From contig URCB01000063.1 of NCBI GenBank assembly GCA_900546255.1, positions 1 to 9,714 on the forward strand: a stretch of 9,714 nucleotides of DNA, in the 5' to 3' direction. Within the stretch, counting starts at the first letter, position 1. Each line of letters begins with the position of its first letter. Origin of the DNA: an uncultured Eubacteriales bacterium. GTDB taxonomy: Bacteria; Bacillota; Clostridia; Oscillospirales; Oscillospiraceae. The notes below the pieces were generated by a model that had not been told where the DNA came from, ran no database searches, and saw nothing but the letters and a program-made list of their open reading frames with translations. Positions 5,478-9,714 of the stretch are shown one piece after another. A program made the position numbers and the translations under genes.

Positions 5478-6508
5478 ACCCCGCCGTCCAATCCCTCTAT
5501 GACGTCCACGCCCCCTATGGGGTGGTGGAGATCCTGCCGGGGATCTTTCGGCTGCCCATTCCCCTGCCCCGGAACCCGCTGCGGGAGCTCAACGCCTACC
5601 TCATCCGGGGGCGGGACCGCAGCCTGCTCATCGACACCGGCTTCCACCTGCCGGAGTGCCGCCAGGCCCTCCAGGAGGGCCTGCGGGCCGCTGGGGCGGA
5701 GGAGGACCCGCTGGACGTCTTTCTCACCCACATCCACACCGACCACACGGGGCTGGCCTCGGAGGTGGTCCGCCCCGGCGGTGTTCTGTACATGGGGGAG
5801 GGGGACTTCCCCTTCACCCGTCAGGCCTATGAGGATGCCTACTGGGTGGGCATCGACCAGCGCTTCCTCCGGGAGGGCTTTCCTGTGGAGGAGCTGAAGG
5901 CCACCCGGGGCACCAACCCCGCCCGGAACTTGGGCCCCACCCTGGACCTGCCCAACTACCGCATGGTAAAGGATGGGGAGGTCCTCACCGTGGGGGACTA
6001 CACCCTCCAGGTCATCGCCACCCCCGGCCACACCCCGGGGCAGCTGTGCCTGTGGCTGGAGGCGGCGGGGATTTTGTTCACCGCCGACCACGTCCTCTTT
6101 GACATCACCCCCAACATCACCATGTGGCCCAACCTGCCCAACGCCCTGGGCCGGTACCTGGAGAGTTTGGAGAAGGTCCGGGCCCTCCCGGTGAAGCTGG
6201 CCCTCCCCGGCCACCGGCACACCGGGAATTTGGAGGCGCGGATCCAGGCCCTCTTCACCCACCACCGGAACCGGGTGGGGGAGACCCTGGCCATCGTCCA
6301 GCGGGAGCCCGGCCTCACCGCCTACCAGGTGGCCAGCCGGATGACCTGGGACATCAAGGCCGACAGCTGGGAGGCCTTCCCCCTGAACCAGAAATGGTTT
6401 GCCACCGGGGAGGCCCTGGCCCACCTGGAGTACCTCATGGAGGCGGGCCAGGTGGCCCGGGAGGCCGGGCCAGCGGGGAGCGCCCGGTATGTGCCCCGGG
6501 GAAAGTGA
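5474..6508 (+). CDS. Metallo-beta-lactamase-fold hydrolase with C-terminal helical domain
   Basis: The 344-residue protein carries all metal-binding motifs of the MBL fold: HIHTDH at residues 86-91 (H86, H88, D90, H91), PGHTPG with His186, TADH with Asp205 and PGHR with His247. This two-metal set is typical of LACTB2/glyoxalase-II-like hydrolases. After the fold, about residues 255-344 form a helical, winged-helix-like tail (VGETLAIVQREPGLTAYQVASRM, then HLEYLMEAGQVARE), as in LACTB2-type proteins. Substrate is unknown; thioesterase, phosphodiesterase or ribonuclease roles all occur in relatives. It overlaps deoC by 4 nt (ATGA), so it is made from the same mRNA, which suggests but does not show a link to aldehyde, deoxyribose or nucleotide metabolism. 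A terminator follows at 6541-6571. Fold assignment is firm, function open. Confidence 0.93.
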   Translation: MNPAVQSLYDVHAPYGVVEILPGIFRLPIPLPRNPLRELNAYLIRGRDRSLLIDTGFHLPECRQALQEGLRAAGAEEDPLDVFLTHIHTDHTGLASEVVRPGGVLYMGEGDFPFTRQAYEDAYWVGIDQRFLREGFPVEELKATRGTNPARNLGPTLDLPNYRMVKDGEVLTVGDYTLQVIATPGHTPGQLCLWLEAAGILFTADHVLFDITPNITMWPNLPNALGRYLESLEKVRALPVKLALPGHRHTGNLEARIQALFTHHRNRVGETLAIVQREPGLTAYQVASRMTWDIKADSWEAFPLNQKWFATGEALAHLEYLMEAGQVAREAGPAGSARYVPRGK

Positions 6509-6540
6509 GACCTTGGGCGGAGGAAACCCAGAGCGTATGG

Positions 6541-6571
6541 AAAAGGACATCTGCTGGGCAGATGTCCTTTT
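6541..6571. terminator. Terminator behind the deoC operon
   Basis: A 14-bp perfect stem AAAAGGACATCTGC (6541-6554) / GCAGATGTCCTTTT (6558-6571) has loop TGG. With A- and T-runs on both sides it can act in either direction. Its core GGACATC/GATGTCC is shared with the tRNA terminator at 6725-6762. Confidence 0.9.
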
Positions 6572-6724
6572 CTATGGCAGGGGTAAAGATGTATGGTTTC
6601 GTAGGTGGTGAACACCGCCCCGCCGGTCAGCGGCCGAAGGCCAAAACCTTGGCGCAGGCGGAATTCCTTTCCGCCGAGCATTTGAAATCAACCGGGTGGA
6701 GGCCGCCTCCGGCGGCCGGAACCC
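6572..6724. other. Hairpin-rich stretch between two terminators
   Basis: No gene is visible. Short inverted repeats follow one another: GGTG/CACC (6604-6607 with 6613-6616), GCCAA/TTGGC (6640-6644 with 6649-6653), a perfect GGCGGAA/TTCCGCC (6657-6663 with 6669-6675, loop TTCCT) and a perfect GGCCGCC/GGCGGCC (6701-6707 with 6711-6717, loop TCC). The stretch is isolated by terminators on both sides. It has no promoter or ribosome binding site that I can see. It may be a palindromic repeat element or a structured RNA. Confidence 0.55.
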
Positions 6725-6762
6725 AAAAAAGAAGGACATCCGATCGGATGTCCTTCTTTTTT
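6725..6762 (-). terminator. Perfectly palindromic terminator of tRNA-Gly
   Basis: The 38 bp read the same on both strands, 19 + 19, centred on CCGATCGG, with AAAAAAGAAGG at one end and its complement at the other. On the minus strand the T-run follows directly. The tRNA 3'-terminal A is the first base of the palindrome, so it starts with no spacer after the CCA end. It can also stop plus-strand readthrough. Confidence 0.9.
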
Positions 6763-6835
6763 GGAGCAGGTAAAGGGAGTCGAACCCTCCTATCAAGCTT
6801 GGGAAGCTTGCGTTCTACCGATGAACTATACCTGC
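6762..6835 (-). tRNA. tRNA-Gly (anticodon CCC)
   Basis: The minus-strand 74 nt fold as a complete cloverleaf with encoded CCA. The acceptor stem is GCAGGTA/TACCTGC, the D-arm GTTC/GAAC with loop ATCGGTA, and the anticodon stem CAAGC/GCTTG with loop TTCCCAA, so the anticodon is CCC. The variable loop has 4 nt and the T-arm is GAGGG/CCCTT with loop TTCGACT. The discriminator base is T73, as is usual for glycine tRNAs. It reads GGG codons, which suits a GC-rich genome. It is a single-gene unit with its own promoter and terminator. Confidence 0.97.
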
Positions 6836-6848
6836 GGAAACTTTGTTT

Positions 6849-6877
6849 AGTATAGCACGGCTCCCGGGAAAATGCAA
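6849..6877 (-). promoter_or_regulatory. Sigma-A promoter for tRNA-Gly
   Basis: On the minus strand TTGCAT (6872-6877) and TATACT (6849-6854) are 17 bp apart, with TGC in front of the -10. The predicted start lies only about 7 nt before the mature tRNA 5' end. Confidence 0.85.
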
Positions 6878-6921
6878 GAGGAAAGTTTGCGTCTTTTTTG
6901 CTCTTTTGGGGGAAAGGGGGA

Positions 6922-6949
6922 ACCCATCCGGGCCGCCGGCCATAGAATG
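6922..6949 (+). promoter_or_regulatory. Sigma-K-like promoter 1 for the cysteine-rich gene
   Basis: AACC (6921-6924) followed 16 nt later by CATAGAATG (6941-6949) matches the Bacillus sigma-K consensus mACm, 16-17 nt, CATAnnnTA, except for the last base. It lies in the 14-bp direct repeat GCCATAGAATGGGG (6939-6952) that recurs at 7038-7051. Confidence 0.6.
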
Positions 6950-7020
6950 GGGTACCAGGCGCCGGAGCCTCTTGGGGTACGGCAGCGCTGGCCACGGGTG
7001 TTCTGCCTGCCCGCGCTGTG

Positions 7021-7048
7021 ACGAAAGCCCAGGGCCCGCCATAGAATG
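7021..7048 (+). promoter_or_regulatory. Sigma-K-like promoter 2 for the cysteine-rich gene
   Basis: AC at 7021-7022 and CATAGAATG at 7040-7048 are separated by exactly the same 17 nt as in promoter 1, although the bases between differ. The predicted start would be near 7055, about 35 nt before the ATG at 7090. Confidence 0.6.
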
Positions 7049-7089
7049 GGGAGGCAAGCGCGCCAGTTAAGTCATGAGGAGGTAATTCC

Positions 7090-8010
7090 ATGAACGATAG
7101 GGTTGTACCCGGGCCCGTGCAGGACAGCTGCGGAATCCGGGAGGCCGTGTGTATCCATACCAAGAAAATCTACGACAGCTGCCGGGACAAAGACTGCATC
7201 GAGGACCTGCGGGTGTACCCCACCCGGGCCTCCCAGGCGGTGATCGACCGGGCCCTGAGCGTGCGGGGAGGCCGGGCGGAACTGCTGCAGGCTTACATCG
7301 ACGTGGAGCCCGCCAGTTATAACCGGGGCTTTTACAGCGTGGACATCCGCTACTACTACCGCATCACCGCCGAGGCCTTTGTGGGTGGCTCCCGCCCGGC
7401 GGAGATCAGCGGGCTGGCGGTCTTTGACAAGCGGGTGCTCCTCTTTGGCAGCGAGGGCAACGCCAAGATCTTCACCTCCCGCTTCCGGCCCGAGGCGGGG
7501 GACTGCCAGGGCATGGGGCGGAGCAACCTCCCCGAGGCGGTGGTGGAGGCGGTGGATCCCATCGTCCTGAGCCTGAAGCTCATCGACCCCTGCGACTTCA
7601 CCTGCCCGCCCCCCTGCCCCCCTCCCGGGGGACCCTGCAATCCCTGTCCGCCGCCCCCTCCCCCCTGCGGGTGCTGCGCGGAGAATGAGCTCACGGAGAT
7701 CCCCCCCTGCATCAGCGCCTGCTTCGACTGCGACCTGGCCTTTGACGGGGGCTGCCGGCGGCTGTATGTGACCCTGGGGCAGTTCTCCATGGTCCGGCTG
7801 GAGCGGGACTCCCAGCTGCTCATCCCCATGTACGACTACTGCATGCCCACCCGGGAGTGCGCCGGCGGGGACGAGGACGGGGACGAGGATCCCTGCGAGA
7901 TCTTTCGCCAGATCCGCTTCCCTGTGGGGGAGTTCTTCCCTCCCAGCACCCTGCCCGGGATGGAGGAGGAGCCCGATGGGGCCAGCTGCAGCCACAACAG
8001 CTGCTGCTGA
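7090..8010 (+). CDS. Cysteine-rich protein, probable spore coat/exosporium-type
   Basis: The 306-residue product has 23 cysteines and no signal peptide or membrane segment. The N-terminal part (about 11-165) begins with SCGIREAVCIHTKKIYDSCRDKDCIEDLRVYPT, a pattern I recall from conserved but uncharacterised clostridial proteins, followed by a beta-rich region. Residues 168-196 form a Pro/Cys tract (8 Cys, long proline runs), then a second cysteine cluster at 207-222. An acidic stretch EDGDED and a Cys-rich end (CSHNSCC) close the protein. Disulfide-rich, soluble and proline-spaced composition is typical of spore coat or exosporium proteins, but I cannot name a family. The ATG at 7090 follows a perfect AGGAGGT. 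Two sigma-K-like promoters upstream support mother-cell expression. A strong hairpin pair follows. It is probably monocistronic. Confidence 0.9.
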   Translation: MNDRVVPGPVQDSCGIREAVCIHTKKIYDSCRDKDCIEDLRVYPTRASQAVIDRALSVRGGRAELLQAYIDVEPASYNRGFYSVDIRYYYRITAEAFVGGSRPAEISGLAVFDKRVLLFGSEGNAKIFTSRFRPEAGDCQGMGRSNLPEAVVEAVDPIVLSLKLIDPCDFTCPPPCPPPGGPCNPCPPPPPPCGCCAENELTEIPPCISACFDCDLAFDGGCRRLYVTLGQFSMVRLERDSQLLIPMYDYCMPTRECAGGDEDGDEDPCEIFRQIRFPVGEFFPPSTLPGMEEEPDGASCSHNSCC

Positions 8011-8023
8011 CCGGCCCAGACGC

Positions 8024-8055
8024 CCAAGGCGCGCCGCCCAAACGGCGCGCCTTGG
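8024..8055. terminator. Long GC-rich hairpin behind the cysteine-rich gene
   Basis: A perfect 13-bp stem CCAAGGCGCGCCG (8024-8036) / CGGCGCGCCTTGG (8043-8055) with a 6-nt loop lies 13 nt after the stop. It has no T-run, so it is likely an mRNA-stabilising or pausing hairpin acting with the next one. Confidence 0.5.
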
Positions 8056-8072
8056 CCCTGTCCAGAAAACGG

Positions 8073-8104
8073 AACGGGCCCTCCCCGCCGGGGGAGGGCC
8101 CGTT
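8073..8104. terminator. Terminator between convergent genes
   Basis: A perfect 14-bp stem AACGGGCCCTCCCC (8073-8086) / GGGGAGGGCCCGTT (8091-8104) with loop GCCG lies between the two stops. The plus-strand T-tail is short (TTTG), and the minus-strand tail includes CCGTTTTC. It probably ends both this gene pair's transcripts. Confidence 0.65.
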
Positions 8105-8129
8105 TGCTGGGCGGGGAGGGGACAGGCGG

Positions 8130-8777
8130 TCAGGCGGCGCTCTCCTCCAGCAGGCTGGTGAGGGCCTCCCCTGTGGTGAGCAGGCCTCCCAGCAGGGCGT
8201 CCACCACGGCCTCGTCGGGGGTGATCTTCCACTGGCCGTCCACCAGGGTGAGGGGGACCTCCACCGTGGTGGTCCGGGTGTCCAGGCCCTCCTGGTTCAG
8301 CAGGTCGGTGAGGGTCTGGAGGTACTGCTGGGTCATCTCCTCCTCCGTGGGCTGCTGGCCGTCGGCCTGGAGGGCGGAGCTCAACGCGTCGGAAAAGGCC
8401 TCCTGGAGGAACTGGCCCACCACCGGGGCCATGTCCAGGTTGGTGAGGGAGACGGTAACGGAGGCCGTGCCGGCGCCGGGGTCCTCCTGGGCGGAGATCA
8501 CCTGCCAGGAGAGGTGCCGGGTCATGGCCTGGGCCAGGGCGGCGGTGTCCTCGGCGGAGAGGTCCACCTCCTCCCCGGCCTGGGTGAGGTCCCCCAGGTC
8601 GTCCAGGTTCAGGCCGTCAGTGTTCCAGTACTGGGGCAGGGCCAGCACGTCCAGGTCCCGCAGGGCGGCCAGGCCCTGCTCTGTGACCTCCTGGGCGGAG
8701 GCCCGCTCGCTGCCGCAGGCGGCCAGGCTGAGCAGAAGGGACAGGCCCACCAGCAGGGCCAGAAGGGTTCGTTTCAT
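8130..8777 (-). CDS. Putative lipoprotein with a DUF4878/NTF2-like C-terminal part
   Basis: The 215-residue product starts MKRTLLALLVGLSLLLSLAAC, a lipoprotein signal with the lipobox LAAC and lipidated Cys21. Residues about 28-100 are acidic and helical. The rest alternates strands and helices and ends with VEVPLTLVDGQWKITPDEAVVDALLGGL. A final 'strand, DGxWKI, helix' is the hallmark of NTF2-like lipoproteins (DUF4878, DUF5105 and relatives) in Firmicutes. The exact family is an inference from that end. The ATG at 8777 follows AAAGGAGG; an upstream in-frame reading extends 23 codons but lacks this site and would bury the signal peptide. It has its own consensus promoter and is divergent from the DUF554 gene. 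Cellular role is unknown. Confidence 0.88.
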   Translation of the reverse strand: MKRTLLALLVGLSLLLSLAACGSERASAQEVTEQGLAALRDLDVLALPQYWNTDGLNLDDLGDLTQAGEEVDLSAEDTAALAQAMTRHLSWQVISAQEDPGAGTASVTVSLTNLDMAPVVGQFLQEAFSDALSSALQADGQQPTEEEMTQQYLQTLTDLLNQEGLDTRTTTVEVPLTLVDGQWKITPDEAVVDALLGGLLTTGEALTSLLEESAA

Positions 8778-8817
8778 GGGAAAGCCTCCTTTTGCGCAAG
8801 GGATGGGTGATAGGGCC

Positions 8818-8846
8818 ATGATACCACGCCCCCCGGCAAAGCGCAA
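8818..8846 (-). promoter_or_regulatory. Sigma-A promoter for the lipoprotein at 8130-8777
   Basis: On the minus strand TTGCGC (8841-8846) and TATCAT (8818-8823) are 17 bp apart, with TGG before the -10 (extended). The leader is about 33 nt. Confidence 0.75.
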
Positions 8847-8872
8847 GGAGGCTTCCCCTTCCCGGCGAAATC

Positions 8873-8881
8873 TGGTATACT
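8873..8881 (+). promoter_or_regulatory. Extended -10 promoter for the DUF554 gene
   Basis: TGGTATACT, identical to the extended -10 at 4054-4062, lies 33 nt before the ATG. The -35 is poor (TTCCCC). Because the -10 is strong, a modest promoter is plausible. Confidence 0.6.
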
Positions 8882-8914
8882 AGGGCCACTGCGCGAAAAA
8901 AGGGGGAGCGGGCC

Positions 8915-9655
8915 ATGATCGGAACGGGAACCATCGCCAATGTGGCGGCCATTGTCCTGGGGGGCGCCATTGGCCTAGGAGTCAGGGGCGGCCTCAAGGC
9001 CCACTACCAGGAGGGGCTCATGAAGGCCATGGGGCTGGGCACCCTCTTCATCGGGGTGGCGGGGGCCCTGGCAGGGGCCCTGACGGTCCAGGGCGGGAAG
9101 CTGGCCTCCCTGGACACGGCGGCCACCCTCTCCATGATCCTGGCCCTGGCTTTGGGGACCCTGGTGGGGGAGTTCTTCGACTTCGACCGGCAGATGGAGC
9201 GCCTGGGCATCTGGCTGAAGGCCAAGGCCGACCGGAAGGGGGACAGCCAGTTCGTCCAGGGGTTCGTCACCGCCTCCCTGGTGGTGTGCGTGGGGGCCAT
9301 GGCCATTGTGGGCTCCATCCAGGACGGCCTTACGGGGAACGCCACCACCCTCTATACCAAGGCGGTGATCGACGGGATCGTGGTGATGGTGATGGCCTCG
9401 GTGTATGGCAAGGGGGTGCTCTTCGCCGCCCTGCCGGTGGGGGTCCTCCAGGGGGCCATCACCGCCTGCGCCGGCCTGCTGGCCCCGGTGTTCAGACAGC
9501 CGGTGATCGACAACCTCTCCTTCCTGGGGAGCATCCTCATCTTCTGCGTGGGGGTGAACTTGGCCTTCGGGACCAAGTTCAAGGTGGCCAACATGCTCCC
9601 CGCCCTGGTGTTCGGGGTGGTGTTCACTTTGGTGGTTCCCTACCTGCCCCTGTGA
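8915..9655 (+). CDS. DUF554 family membrane protein
   Basis: The 246-residue protein is a typical DUF554 (YdfK/YqgA-like) polytopic membrane protein. Hydrophobic segments lie at about residues 5-25, 40-58, 68-86, 115-135, 150-180, 185-192 plus 200-217, and 225-244. The Gly-rich start MIGTGTIANVAAIVLGGAIGLG and the motif LALGTLVGEFFDFDRQMERLG (about 77-98) are characteristic, as is the C-terminal GSILIFCVGVNLAFGTKFKVANMLPALV. Its function is not known; transport has been proposed for the family, and no catalytic residues are apparent. The ATG at 8915 follows GGGGGAG. It is divergent from the lipoprotein gene, with its own extended -10 promoter. After the stop only a GGTAC-TAC-GTACC hairpin (9663-9675) and no clear T-run are seen before the window ends. 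Confidence 0.94.
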   Translation: MIGTGTIANVAAIVLGGAIGLGVRGGLKAHYQEGLMKAMGLGTLFIGVAGALAGALTVQGGKLASLDTAATLSMILALALGTLVGEFFDFDRQMERLGIWLKAKADRKGDSQFVQGFVTASLVVCVGAMAIVGSIQDGLTGNATTLYTKAVIDGIVVMVMASVYGKGVLFAALPVGVLQGAITACAGLLAPVFRQPVIDNLSFLGSILIFCVGVNLAFGTKFKVANMLPALVFGVVFTLVVPYLPL

Positions 9656-9714
9656 GGGGGGCGGTACTACGTACCCTACGGGTGGTCGGGGCTTTTCCGG
9701 TGCCTCGGGGCGCA

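Noticed and set aside
6725..6762. End of an insertion sequence
   Set aside because: The palindrome sits exactly behind a tRNA with a T-run and no transposase is near; a terminator explains it fully.
6843..7070. A 75-codon plus-strand frame upstream of the cysteine-rich gene
   Set aside because: It covers the tRNA promoter and both sigma-K-like promoters, has no ribosome binding site, and repeats AIEWG only because of the promoter repeat.
7857..8810. Long plus-strand frame opposite the lipoprotein at 8130-8777
   Set aside because: Shadow of a clear lipoprotein gene; it also crosses the two terminator hairpins.

Overview
The window is GC-rich bacterial DNA with strong AGGAGG-type ribosome binding sites, sigma-A promoters and intrinsic terminators. 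The genes (whiA, rapZ, rubrerythrin, a DUF554 membrane protein, a cysteine-rich spore-surface-like protein) point to a Gram-positive, anaerobic, probably spore-forming member of the Bacillota, most like the high-GC gut Oscillospiraceae (Flavonifractor/Lawsonibacter-type). The organism is inferred from gene content only.

Layout. On the minus strand at the left are whiA (170-1084) and rapZ (1359-2222). They are separated by a 274-bp gap that is full of repeats and has a terminator behind rapZ; yvcK, which commonly sits between them in Firmicutes, is absent. Left of whiA lie two tandem copies of an 83-bp-period, three-hairpin repeat. A back-to-back promoter pair drives rapZ leftward and a small zinc-ribbon gene rightward (2369-2581). 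A bidirectional terminator then separates this from a minus-strand LEA/YtxH-like lipoprotein (2723-3187), which is divergent from rubrerythrin (3434-3967). A second lipoprotein (4124-4627) is followed by a two-gene operon, deoC plus a metallo-beta-lactamase-fold hydrolase (4821-6508), overlapping by ATGA.

The middle-right part holds a hairpin-rich gap bounded by two terminators with related stems, then tRNA-Gly(CCC) on the minus strand with its own promoter and a perfectly palindromic terminator. Next comes a cysteine-rich 306-residue protein (7090-8010), preceded by two copies of a sigma-K-like promoter. A third lipoprotein (8130-8777, minus) and a DUF554 membrane protein (8915-9655) are divergent from each other.

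Most of this is core housekeeping sequence: envelope and central-metabolism regulation (rapZ, whiA), oxidative-stress defence (rubrerythrin), deoxyribose salvage (deoC) and a tRNA. I do not see a defence island, phage, IS element, CRISPR array or biosynthetic cluster. The points most worth a second look are the twin sporulation-type promoters with the cysteine-rich protein, the covarying hairpin repeat beside whiA, the repeat-filled rapZ-whiA gap, and the hairpin cluster between the two matching terminators.
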